From contig OZ242171.1 in the NCBI GenBank assembly GCA_965205525.1, positions 62,001 to 126,000 of the forward strand: 64,000 nucleotides of DNA, in the 5' to 3' direction. Each line of letters begins with the position of its first letter. Positions within the stretch are counted from its first letter, which is position 1. This document shows, piece by piece, positions 8,638 to 16,954 of the stretch. The notes below the pieces were generated by a model. It made no database searches, was not told the origin of the DNA, and saw only the letters and a program-made list of their open reading frames with translations. Position numbers and translations under genes: made by a program. This DNA is from G965205525 sp965205525 (GTDB lineage: Bacteria > Pseudomonadota > Gammaproteobacteria > JABABF01).

Positions 8638-9691
8638 CCTGCGCCTTGTCCTTCGCTGTGCTGTCAGCTGCCGGCTCCTCTTCTTCTGTCTCCTGCTCGT
8701 TTACGGCTGGATTCAGCTGCTCCCGCACGCCCTTTTCCACTTTTTCGGCCACTTCCGGGTGCTTTTCCAGAAAGGTGATTACAGATGCCCGGCCCTGCCC
8801 GATTTTCTCCCCCTGGTGGCTGTACCAGGAACCGGCTTTTTCCAGCATGCCGAACTTGACCCCAAGGTCCACCAGTTCCCCGGTGCGGTTGATGCCCTGA
8901 TCAAAAAGAATCTGGAATTCCGCCTTTTTGAAGGGCGGCGCCACCTTGTTTTTCACCACTTTTACCCGCACCTCGTTGCCGATCACCTCGTCCCCCTCCT
9001 TGATGGTGCCGATGCGGCGGATGTCCAGGCGCACCGAGGCATAAAATTTCAGGGCATTGCCGCCGGTGGTGGTCTCCGGGTTGCCGTACACGACGCCAAT
9101 TTTCATGCGGATCTGGTTGATAAAGATCACTAGGCAGTTGGCCTGCTTGATGCTGCTGGTCAGCTTCCGCATCGCCTGGCTCAAGAGCCGCGCCTGCAGA
9201 CCCATGTGGGAGTCTCCCATCTCCCCCTCAATTTCGGCCCGGGGCGTAAGGGCCGCCACTGAATCCACCACCAGCACATCAATGGCGCCGGAGCGCACCA
9301 GCACGTCTGTCACCTCAAGGGCCTGCTCGCCGGAATCCGGCTGGGATACCACCAGGTCGTCGGAGCTGACTCCCAGTTTTCCGGCATAGGCCGGGTCCAG
9401 CGCGTGCTCGGCATCCACGAAGGCCGCTGTGCCCCCCATCTTCTGGCAGGAGGCGATTACCTGCAGACTGAGGGTGGTCTTGCCCGAGGACTCCGGTCCG
9501 TAGATTTCCACGATGCGTCCCTTCGGCAGGCCGCCCACTCCCAGGGCCATGTCCAGGGCCAGGGAGCCGGTCGGAATCGCGGTGACCGGCACGGTTGGCG
9601 AGTCGCCGAGGCGCATCGCCGTACCCTTGCCGAATTGCCGTTCAATCTGTGCCAGCGCCGTTGCCAGCGCCTTCTGCCGTTTCTCATCCAT
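8615..9691 (-). CDS. recA: Recombinase RecA
   Basis: A 358-residue DNA-dependent ATPase for homologous recombination and SOS co-protease activity. Visible are the N-terminal polymerisation region ([17 protein letters not shown]), the Walker A GPESSGKT at about residues 66-73, Walker [11 protein letters not shown], the [21 protein letters not shown]2-loop region and an acidic C-terminal tail (EQETEEEEP). Length is typical. A strong ribosome-binding site (GAGGAGAAG) precedes ATG 9691. It sits between cinA/pncC (60 bp upstream) and recX (overlapping). I found no CTGT-N8-ACAG LexA box in the cinA-recA gap or upstream of cinA. Confidence 0.98.
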   Translation of the reverse strand: MDEKRQKALATALAQIERQFGKGTAMRLGDSPTVPVTAIPTGSLALDMALGVGGLPKGRIVEIYGPESSGKTTLSLQVIASCQKMGGTAAFVDAEHALDPAYAGKLGVSSDDLVVSQPDSGEQALEVTDVLVRSGAIDVLVVDSVAALTPRAEIEGEMGDSHMGLQARLLSQAMRKLTSSIKQANCLVIFINQIRMKIGVVYGNPETTTGGNALKFYASVRLDIRRIGTIKEGDEVIGNEVRVKVVKNKVAPPFKKAEFQILFDQGINRTGELVDLGVKFGMLEKAGSWYSHQGEKIGQGRASVITFLEKHPEVAEKVEKGVREQLNPAVNEQETEEEEPAADSTAKDKAQDAARANA

Positions 9692-9751
9692 TGTCTTCTC
9701 CTCTGCCGGAAATGGTTGTCGTTTGCGTCACCAGAACTCTATTGTCGCCTG

Positions 9752-10252
9752 TCAGCGATTTTCTCGCCGAACCACCGCCAGCAGCCCGCGCAGGGAATGG
9801 CTAATTGCCTGCGAGCGCACCGCATTGCGTTCCCCCGTCAGGCAGCACAGCTCGGCGAAGGTATTCACCCCTTGCAGGCTCCAGGCGATCCACACGGTGC
9901 CGACAGGCTTGTCCGGCGTGCCGCCGCCGGGGCCGGCGATGCCGCTGATGGCGATCCCGGCCTCGGTATCCAGCAGCTCCCGCACCCGCAGGGCCATGCG
10001 GCGGGTCACCGCTTCGCTGACTGCGCCGTGTTGGTTCAGCAGATCCTCCTCTACGCCCAGCAGGCGCTGCTTGGACTGGTTGCTGTAGGACACAACCCCG
10101 CCGGCATACCAGGCGGAGGAGCCGGGGATACGGGTGATGGCCTCGCTGAGACCGCCGCCAGTGCAGGATTCAGCCGTGGCCACATGCCAGTTCAGCTGCT
10201 CCATGACATGACCCAGTTTGGCTGCCAGTCTGCCAGCTTCGTCAGCTGCCAT
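9752..10252 (-). CDS. pncC: Nicotinamide-nucleotide amidase (CinA C-terminal domain family)
   Basis: A 166-residue stand-alone CinA-C domain. The family deamidates nicotinamide mononucleotide to nicotinic acid mononucleotide for NAD recycling. Key motifs are TAESCTGGGLSEAIT with the probable catalytic serine, GGVVSYSNQSKQRLLGV, and AISGIAGPGGGTPDKPVGTVW. It lacks the N-terminal molybdopterin-binding half found in full-length CinA, as is common in gammaproteobacteria. It is the first gene of a probable pncC-recA-recX operon and diverges from mutS across a 110-bp gap. Within that gap, TTGACC on the minus strand could be a -35 element, but no good -10 accompanies it. Confidence 0.93.
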   Translation of the reverse strand: MAADEAGRLAAKLGHVMEQLNWHVATAESCTGGGLSEAITRIPGSSAWYAGGVVSYSNQSKQRLLGVEEDLLNQHGAVSEAVTRRMALRVRELLDTEAGIAISGIAGPGGGTPDKPVGTVWIAWSLQGVNTFAELCCLTGERNAVRSQAISHSLRGLLAVVRRENR

Positions 10253-10362
10253 GAGTTGCGCCTCCCATACTTGACAAAGAGGTAAACTACATCATCGGTA
10301 ATCCTTCCGGCGGGGTCAAGTTGCTCCCCCTTGCGCAATTCAATTTTTGCTGATTCTTTCCG

Positions 10363-12942
10363 ATGCTGGAATTGACCTCCCCTGATCCCGATACTGGTCC
10401 GAGTTCCGGACACAAGACGCCGGGGATGCAGCAGTATCTGCGCATCAAATCCGAGTACAAGGACATGCTGCTGTTCTACCGGATGGGGGATTTCTACGAG
10501 ATGTTCTACGAAGATGCCAAGCGGGCCTCTGATCTGCTGGACATCACCCTGACCGCCCGCAGCAAGTCCACCAAGTCGCCCATCCCCATGGCGGGCGTGC
10601 CGGTTCATGCGGTTGAGGGCTATCTGGCCAAGCTGGTGCGCATCGGGGAATCGGTTGCCATCTGCGAGCAGATCGGCGACCCGGAGACAAGCCGCGGTCC
10701 GGTAGAGCGCAAGGTGGTGCGCATTGTCACCCCCGGCACCCTGAGCGATGAAGCCCTTTTGGACGAGTGTCGCGATAACCTTCTCCTGGCCTGCTGCCAG
10801 CAGCAGAAGGGCGGTTTTGGGCTCGCCTGCCTGGATATTGCCGGCGGCCGCTTCACGGTGGCCGAAGTGGAGCACGAGGAGGGGCTGCAGGCGGAGCTGT
10901 ACCGCCTGCGTCCGGCCGAGGTCCTGGTGCCCGAGGATATGCCGCTGCCGCCATTTCTGAAGGAGCATGCGGGGCTGCGCCTGCGCCCGCCCTGGGAATT
11001 TGACTTGGACAGCGCCGAGCGCGGCCTCAACGAGCAATTTCGCACCCGCACGCTGGATGCATTCGGCTGCGCCGACATGAAGACGGCAGTTCAGGCCGCC
11101 GGCTCCCTGCTCATATATGCAAAAAGCACCCAGCAGGGCTCGCTTCCCCACATCCGCAGCCTGTCCTGCGAGCACCGGGACAGGGGTGTGTTCCTGGATG
11201 CTGCCACTCGCCGCAACTTGGAGATTGAAATGAATCTCGCGGGCGGGCCGGAGAATACTCTGGTGTCGGTAATGGACCGCTGCGTTACGCCGATGGGCTC
11301 GCGGCTGCTGCGGCGCTGGCTGCACCGTCCGCTGCGGGACCGGAAGATGCTGGAGCAGCGCCTGGCGGCGGTGGAGGCATTGCAGCAGGATGACCGCTCG
11401 GAGACCCTTTCCAAAACCCTTCGCCCCGTCGGGGACATGGAGCGCATTCTCGCCCGGGTGGCCCTGCGCTCGGCGCGCCCCCGGGATTTGGTGCGCTTGG
11501 GGGAAGGGCTGGCAGCCTTGCCGGAGGTGCGGACCGCCGCCCTCGGCGAGGAGCTGGCCGAGCGCAGGGAGGCCCTCGGCGAGTTCAAAGAAATCGCGGA
11601 GCTCTTGTCCCGGGCCATCGTGGAGGCGCCTCCCGCGACCCTGCGGGAGGGAGGCGTCATCGCCGCCGGCTACGACAAGAACCTGGACGATTTGCGCAGC
11701 ATCGACACTCGCAGCGGCGATTATCTGATGGAGCTGGAGGTCCGGGAGAAGCGCCGCACCGGTATCACCAATCTGAAGGTGGGCTACAACCGCATACACG
11801 GCTACTACATTGAGGTCAGCCGCTCCCAGGCGGATCGTGTTCCCGAGGACTACATGCGCCGCCAGACCCTGAAGAGCGCCGAGCGCTACATTATTCCCGA
11901 GCTCAAGGAGTGGGAGGACCGTGCCCTCAGCAGCCGCAGCCGCGCTATGCAGCGGGAGCGGGTGCTGTACGACGCCCTTCTGGAAACCCTCAATGAATCC
12001 CTGGAGCCCCTGCAGAGCACGGCGGCGGCGCTTGCGGAGCTGGATGTGCTCGCCAGCCTTGCTGAACGGGCCGAGGCCCTGCGCCTGTGCCGACCCGAAT
12101 TCACCGAGGAGGCAACCTTTGCCATTGAAGAAGGGCGTCATCTGGTGGTGGAGGCGGTGCAGGAGGCACCCTTTGTGCCCAATGCGCTGCATTTGGATGA
12201 CCAGCGTCGCATGCTGATAGTCACCGGGCCCAATATGGGCGGCAAATCCACCTACATGCGGCAGATTGCGCTGATAGCGCTGCTCGCCCATATCGGCAGC
12301 TTTGTGCCGGCGAGCAAGGTGCGCCTGCCCCTCCTGGACCGCATCTTCACCCGCATCGGATCCTCCGATGACCTGGCCAGCGGACGCTCTACTTTCATGG
12401 TGGAAATGACCGAGACCGCCGGCATTCTGCACAATGCCACGGCGGACAGCCTGGTGCTGATGGACGAGATCGGCAGGGGCACCAGCACCTTTGACGGCAT
12501 GGCGCTGGCCTGGGCCAGCGCGGTGCATCTCGCCGAGCAGGTGCACGCCTTTACCCTGTTTGCCACCCATTACTTTGAGCTGACGGTCTTGGCTGAAACC
12601 TGCCCGGGAGTCGCCAATGTGCACCTCGGGGCCACCGAGTACGGGAACGAAATCACTTTCCTGCACAGCGTGGAGGAAGGGCCGGCCAGCCGCAGCTACG
12701 GCTTGCAGGTGGCGCAGCTGTCCGGCATTCCGCCCCAGGTGCTGGCCGTCGCCCGGGGAAAGCTCGCCGAGCTGGAGCGGGAGAAGCCGCACATGGCACC
12801 TTCGGCCAAGGCTGCTTCCCCGTCCATCTCCCCTGTGGAGGAGGCCCTGCGGACGCTGGACCTGGATGCCATCACGCCCCGGGATGCCGTGACCGCGCTG
12901 TACCGTCTGCGAGACCTGGCAGGCGGCGGTGACGACGGCTGA
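10363..12942 (+). CDS. mutS: DNA mismatch repair protein MutS
   Basis: An 859-residue mismatch-recognition ATPase. The N-terminal domain holds the DFYEMF mismatch-wedge motif at about residues 43-48. The core and clamp include [13 protein letters not shown], and the ATPase domain has Walker [10 protein letters not shown] at about 623-631, the [14 protein letters not shown] signature, Walker [17 protein letters not shown] and the switch FATHYFEL. The C-terminal part is short. There is no obvious Shine-Dalgarno before ATG 10363; ATG at codon 22 is an alternative but would cut close to the conserved start. It is divergent from pncC and convergent with the TraG-like gene, with only 11 bp between stop codons. 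Confidence 0.98.
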   Translation: MLELTSPDPDTGPSSGHKTPGMQQYLRIKSEYKDMLLFYRMGDFYEMFYEDAKRASDLLDITLTARSKSTKSPIPMAGVPVHAVEGYLAKLVRIGESVAICEQIGDPETSRGPVERKVVRIVTPGTLSDEALLDECRDNLLLACCQQQKGGFGLACLDIAGGRFTVAEVEHEEGLQAELYRLRPAEVLVPEDMPLPPFLKEHAGLRLRPPWEFDLDSAERGLNEQFRTRTLDAFGCADMKTAVQAAGSLLIYAKSTQQGSLPHIRSLSCEHRDRGVFLDAATRRNLEIEMNLAGGPENTLVSVMDRCVTPMGSRLLRRWLHRPLRDRKMLEQRLAAVEALQQDDRSETLSKTLRPVGDMERILARVALRSARPRDLVRLGEGLAALPEVRTAALGEELAERREALGEFKEIAELLSRAIVEAPPATLREGGVIAAGYDKNLDDLRSIDTRSGDYLMELEVREKRRTGITNLKVGYNRIHGYYIEVSRSQADRVPEDYMRRQTLKSAERYIIPELKEWEDRALSSRSRAMQRERVLYDALLETLNESLEPLQSTAAALAELDVLASLAERAEALRLCRPEFTEEATFAIEEGRHLVVEAVQEAPFVPNALHLDDQRRMLIVTGPNMGGKSTYMRQIALIALLAHIGSFVPASKVRLPLLDRIFTRIGSSDDLASGRSTFMVEMTETAGILHNATADSLVLMDEIGRGTSTFDGMALAWASAVHLAEQVHAFTLFATHYFELTVLAETCPGVANVHLGATEYGNEITFLHSVEEGPASRSYGLQVAQLSGIPPQVLAVARGKLAELEREKPHMAPSAKAASPSISPVEEALRTLDLDAITPRDAVTALYRLRDLAGGGDDG

Positions 12943-12953
12943 GGAGGGCCGCT

Positions 12954-14495
12954 TCATCTATGCTGTCCTCGGCCGCCGCCTTGGGAAGGGGAAGGGGAAG
13001 CCTTCTGGTTTCTTGAATAGTCCGCCAGCCGGGTGAGATTGCCGCCGAGAAACACCTGGCTGGCATTGATCCCGACATTGCGTCCCACCTCCTGCATGAA
13101 GCGGGTGAACAGCAGCGGCAGCAGCATGTAGGCTAAGAATACCATCGCTTGGAACATCAGCTCAAAGGCGCTGGAATACACCGCTCCGTAGAAGCTCTTC
13201 GGCAGCACCGCATCAATAAGAGTGCTGTCAATCCAGTAGACCAGCTTGAACAGGAAACCCCAGAACACCACGGACATGAAGATCAGGCTGAGGGACAGCA
13301 TTGCTTCCAGACTGTAATTGCCTGTCGCCAGCAGAATGGGCAGGGAGAGAATCAGCAGCAGGAGCACCAGCGCCTGCAGGATGGGCGCAGTGTCCCGGAT
13401 CACCTTGAAGCTGGCGGCAGTCTCCGGCAGGGCCTGCAGTGCGGTGATGCCGGCCAGGAAAGTCAGCGCGCCCTCCTGCAGCATGTTGACCAGACCGCTG
13501 CCCCGCAGACTGCCCGCCACCGCGGTGGCACTGAGCTCTTGCCCGGTGTCAAGGAGCGCGCGCAGCAGCGCATCCTCTGAGCCCTCCTGCCGTCGGCGAT
13601 GGTAGTAATACCACTTTTCCTGCAATTCTCGGTCTGCCAGTGCCAGCAGGCGCCCGCGCAGGCCGTGTTCTGCATCCAGCCACCACTGGCGGCAGGAGGG
13701 CCATCCCCGGCCGTCCGCATGGGCCGGCGCGGCAAAGGCGGCATCTCGCTCTGGGTCGTAGGAGAAGCTCTGCACCCCTTCCTCCGGAAAGAGGGAGTCG
13801 TAGTAGCCCGGCGTGTCTAGGAAAAACGAAGAGCCGGCCCAGGCCAGGTCTTCGTAGAGGGGGGTGCCGTCCGGCAGCGTCGCCGGCGCTTTTCGGCGCT
13901 GCTGCGCGTACAGGCGGCGGGCGGGCTGCCAGCAGTCCCGGTGAAAGACCGTGACCTCCCCCTGCAGCTCCGGCTCCTTCACCGCTGCGCTGGCCACCGC
14001 CGCCGAAAGTCCGCGCAGATCAAGATTGCACGGCAGCGCATTGATGGCGGCGGCGGTGAAGCCCTGCGCCAGGTTGTTGAGCAGCCACCACCAAACCGGT
14101 ATCAGCACCGGCTCGCCGCCCACGGTGAAGAAGTCGTAGGTGGTGCCGCTTTCACCGGGGCGCTGTTCCTGCAGCGTGCGTGTCAGGTCCAGCTGTGTGA
14201 GCGTGCAGGACTGCTCCGCGTATACCATCTCTTCAGGTGTAATCGGAACGGTGGGCACGACACAGAACAGCACTACCCCAAAAGCCAGGTACAGACGGAC
14301 TTCCGATAGCCGCAGGGCAGCGAGCCCCGGCCCCGGGTCGCCGTTTTCTCTGGCCTGGCGGAGGGCGGAGAACAGGATTGCGGCGAAGGGGAGATAGGCG
14401 AGACCGGTGCTCACCAAGAGGTGCCATATCTCTGCGTATGTGCGCCATGCTGCTGCTGCGGTAACAAGCTCCAGAAAGCTGCCGACACTGTACAT
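12954..14495 (-). CDS. TraG N-terminal-domain-like conjugative membrane protein
   Basis: A 513-residue protein of the TraG_N type found at the distal end of GI-type (PFGI-1/ICEHin1056-like) T4SS operons. It begins MYSVGSFLELV, has hydrophobic segments near residues 25-45 and 68-85, a long periplasmic-looking central region, and a cluster of hydrophobic helices at about 370-470 followed by a cytoplasmic tail. In F-like systems this domain acts in pilus assembly and mating-pair stabilisation. It is the last gene of the operon, 9 bp downstream of the TIGR03755-type gene, and meets mutS tail to tail. No C-terminal TraG exclusion-recognition region is present, as in other GI-type homologues. Confidence 0.85.
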   Translation of the reverse strand: MYSVGSFLELVTAAAAWRTYAEIWHLLVSTGLAYLPFAAILFSALRQARENGDPGPGLAALRLSEVRLYLAFGVVLFCVVPTVPITPEEMVYAEQSCTLTQLDLTRTLQEQRPGESGTTYDFFTVGGEPVLIPVWWWLLNNLAQGFTAAAINALPCNLDLRGLSAAVASAAVKEPELQGEVTVFHRDCWQPARRLYAQQRRKAPATLPDGTPLYEDLAWAGSSFFLDTPGYYDSLFPEEGVQSFSYDPERDAAFAAPAHADGRGWPSCRQWWLDAEHGLRGRLLALADRELQEKWYYYHRRRQEGSEDALLRALLDTGQELSATAVAGSLRGSGLVNMLQEGALTFLAGITALQALPETAASFKVIRDTAPILQALVLLLLILSLPILLATGNYSLEAMLSLSLIFMSVVFWGFLFKLVYWIDSTLIDAVLPKSFYGAVYSSAFELMFQAMVFLAYMLLPLLFTRFMQEVGRNVGINASQVFLGGNLTRLADYSRNQKASPSPSQGGGRGQHR

Positions 14496-14504
14496 TCTGG
14501 CCCC

Positions 14505-15995
14505 TCAATTCCTGTCCGTGCGCCGCCGTGCACCGCCCTCTATCAGCGTCGGCGGTGCGCTCGCTGGCAGGCTCTCCGGCAGGGCCGCTATGCCCTGTGT
14601 GCGCCGTGTCCGGTGCCGCTCCAGCAGCAGGAAGGCGGTGTTGGTCAGCGCTTCCCGCCGCACCCGCTGCTCAAACAGCACGTTTTCAATCTCGCTGTCT
14701 AATCGCTTCAGCAGACGGCCGCTCTCTCGCTGGGCGGCATCGTTGGCGGCGACATTCACTTCCCTCTGCCCGATACGCAGCAGCTGGCGCAGCAGCAGCG
14801 CCTTTTCCAGCGTCCGGGTGAGGGCGATCTCCGTGGCCAGCCGCCCGGCGAGTATTGCCCGGTTGGCGGTCAGCTCTTCCCGCAGCGCCTGGATAACCGC
14901 GGGGCTCACGGCGATGCCCATGCCCGGCGAGGTGAGCGCTGCCAGCTGTTTTGCATCGGGCCGGCCCCGGTTTTTCAGAAGGGCATCCAAGATGGCGAGG
15001 GCATCCGTCTGCTCCCTCTGAATCTCCCTGTGAAAACCCTGTTCCGAGGCGGTCTGCAGCTGCTCACAATTGCGGCATAGGCGTATCTGGCTTTCGCCGA
15101 GAACGGACACCGCAAAGGCGGCGGCAGCCTCTGGGCTCTCCCAGATGTGTGCCAGGGGGCTCGGTCCGCCGCCCTCCGGCTGCCACAGGCGGTAGCCGGC
15201 TTTAGTTACATCGCTGGTGATGCGTATCGGAGCCTGATCCGCACCGCCGGCCCGCTGTCCCCCCACCCAGCGAATGCCGTTTTCGCCGGCCTGCTCCTCA
15301 ATGTTGCGCTCTGCCTCCACCGGGTCTGCCGCCTGTTCCCAGGCTTCCTTCCATTGGGAACCCCGGGCGATCTGCCGCCAGCCATCCAGCACGCTTTCCC
15401 CCGCCTCCAGATCGCGCCGGATCTGCTGACAGCTCTTGACGGCAATATCAAAAGCCTCCTTGCCGTCGGCGATGCCCCGGGTGACCAAGTCGTACATGCC
15501 GGGGTTGGCGCGCTGCAGAACCGACAGACCGCCGGCCCGCAGCAGGGACTGGGCGGAGTCGACAATTTCCTTTTCCAGCCCGTACAGGTTGCGCTGCAGT
15601 TGATTGAAATGGCTGCGAATAGACTTCTTGATATCAAAGCCGCAGGCATCTATCCGCCGCTTCAGCCCGGATTGGCTCAGCGGGCTGACCGTGTCGGCGC
15701 TGATATTCAGCACCGGCCTGCCGCCCCCGATCTGGTAGTACCAGCTGCCGTTGCCGATGGGATGCGGCAGCACTGCCTTGGCCCCGGTCTCCTCTGCGCC
15801 TGCGGCGCCAGCCAGGCCGGCGAGCAGCAGCACTGCCGGGGGCAGAAGCGGGCCAAGAATCCTCCCAGCGGGGAGACCGTGCCGCTCCTCTTTGCTCTTT
15901 GCTGTCGCCGGTTTCCTGCGTGCGGCCAGCCTGACACTTGCAGGCGGGGAGGCCGGCGTTTGCCGAAGGCGCTGCCAATAATAAAAGCGGGACAT
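14505..15995 (-). CDS. Integrating conjugative element protein, PFL_4711 (TIGR03755) family
   Basis: A 496-residue protein recognised by the SWYYQIGGGRPV motif after the signal region, a conserved CGFDIKKSIRSHFNQL segment and the long helical C-terminal half ending with paired-cysteine-containing sequence (LCRNCEQLQ). By position and length it corresponds to the TraH-like periplasmic component of GI-type T4SS. Oddly, about 50 basic residues precede the hydrophobic signal segment (LLPPAVLLLAGLAGAAGAEE), giving a long n-region. ATG 15995 was chosen because GGAG lies about 11 bases upstream and the previous gene ends 5 bp before it. Probably exported to the periplasm and associated with the outer-membrane core (inference). 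Confidence 0.82.
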   Translation of the reverse strand: MSRFYYWQRLRQTPASPPASVRLAARRKPATAKSKEERHGLPAGRILGPLLPPAVLLLAGLAGAAGAEETGAKAVLPHPIGNGSWYYQIGGGRPVLNISADTVSPLSQSGLKRRIDACGFDIKKSIRSHFNQLQRNLYGLEKEIVDSAQSLLRAGGLSVLQRANPGMYDLVTRGIADGKEAFDIAVKSCQQIRRDLEAGESVLDGWRQIARGSQWKEAWEQAADPVEAERNIEEQAGENGIRWVGGQRAGGADQAPIRITSDVTKAGYRLWQPEGGGPSPLAHIWESPEAAAAFAVSVLGESQIRLCRNCEQLQTASEQGFHREIQREQTDALAILDALLKNRGRPDAKQLAALTSPGMGIAVSPAVIQALREELTANRAILAGRLATEIALTRTLEKALLLRQLLRIGQREVNVAANDAAQRESGRLLKRLDSEIENVLFEQRVRREALTNTAFLLLERHRTRRTQGIAALPESLPASAPPTLIEGGARRRTDRN

Positions 15996-16000
15996 GGGGA

Positions 16001-16954
16001 CTAACTCTCCAGCGGGATTACCGTAAGCAGCATCTGTCCCCGAGGCTTGCAGCAGGTATACGGACGCCACAGGTGCCAGGCATGCTGTTCTCGGGAAGAG
16101 CCCCGCCCGGCACTCTTTTCTTCGGCTGCGCCGAAGACGGCGCAGTGCTTTTCGCGCCGGGGCTGCAGCATCTGCCACTTGCCGGTTTCCGGCGCGTTTT
16201 CCCGCAGTGCTCCCGGCCCCCAGCAGCCCCTTCCGCAGGCGCTGCCGAGCAGCCGATACAGGTGGGGCTGACCAGGGCGAGTCGCGATGTCCGCCGCCCG
16301 CTGGGCCGCCACGGCGGCCGCCTTGAAGTCGTCTGCTTGCACTAAGAAGCCCTGCCGGGGGCGCACGCTGCCCCAGGCGCTGCCCGGCGCTCCGATGAGG
16401 CGCTGCCCGGGCAAGAGGGCCTCCGGGTGCAGGGTTTCAGGGATGCCGAAACGCCAGCCGACGATATCCGCATCGCTCAGAAAATATGGCGTGTAGGGCT
16501 GGGCTGCAGAGGGGCATAGAAAGCCTGTGCCGGCTGCGAGTCCGGCAACTGCCAGTCCGGGACTGCCGATAATTTCCACGTTTTTAAAACGCAGAAAACC
16601 TTCCCGGGGGCTGACTCGGGAGGTGCCGCCGCCGCCGTTGCCGAACATGGCGGCGGCACTTTTAGAGAGCGCTTCGGCATAGGGCCAGGAGGAGCGGGCG
16701 GTATGGGCGGTGACCACTGCGTCCGGCAGATAGTGACGCACCCGGGGAGAGACCCGGGTCGCGCAGCCCAGGGGACCGCACTTAAGCCAGATGCAAAGTC
16801 CGTCAATCCGGTAGTCCAGGCAGTCGGTGCTGGCGGCGGCAGCTGTGATCTCGGCATCTTCCAGGGAGGCGGAGACCGCAACGGGTACCGGCGCCGGAAG
16901 CGTGAGAGCGAGGCACAGCAGGGCCGGCCCGAATTTTCTGAGCACGCAGTTCAT
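16001..16954 (-). CDS. TraU-like conjugative element protein, PFL_4710 (TIGR03756) family
   Basis: A 317-residue exported protein with a signal peptide (GPALLCLALTLPAPVPVAVSA) and the TraU-type cysteine-rich N-terminus: CLDYRIDGLCIWLKC, GCATRVSPRVRHYLPDAVV. Further cysteines (FLCPS, GCWGPG) and a C-terminal YTCCKP suggest several disulfides. TraU-family proteins are periplasmic T4SS components needed for DNA transfer or mating-pair stabilisation in F-like systems. The start ATG 16954 overlaps the TGA of the ATPase gene (ATGA), so I prefer it to the upstream in-frame start at 17173, which would lie inside the ATPase. The PFL_4709 gene usually found just upstream is missing. Confidence 0.85.
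   Translation of the reverse strand: MNCVLRKFGPALLCLALTLPAPVPVAVSASLEDAEITAAAASTDCLDYRIDGLCIWLKCGPLGCATRVSPRVRHYLPDAVVTAHTARSSWPYAEALSKSAAAMFGNGGGGTSRVSPREGFLRFKNVEIIGSPGLAVAGLAAGTGFLCPSAAQPYTPYFLSDADIVGWRFGIPETLHPEALLPGQRLIGAPGSAWGSVRPRQGFLVQADDFKAAAVAAQRAADIATRPGQPHLYRLLGSACGRGCWGPGALRENAPETGKWQMLQPRREKHCAVFGAAEEKSAGRGSSREQHAWHLWRPYTCCKPRGQMLLTVIPLES

Noticed and set aside
10192..12957. A 921-codon open frame antisense to mutS
   Set aside because: It lies entirely opposite the well-conserved mutS and has low-complexity, Gln/His/Gly-rich composition typical of an antisense shadow in GC-rich DNA.
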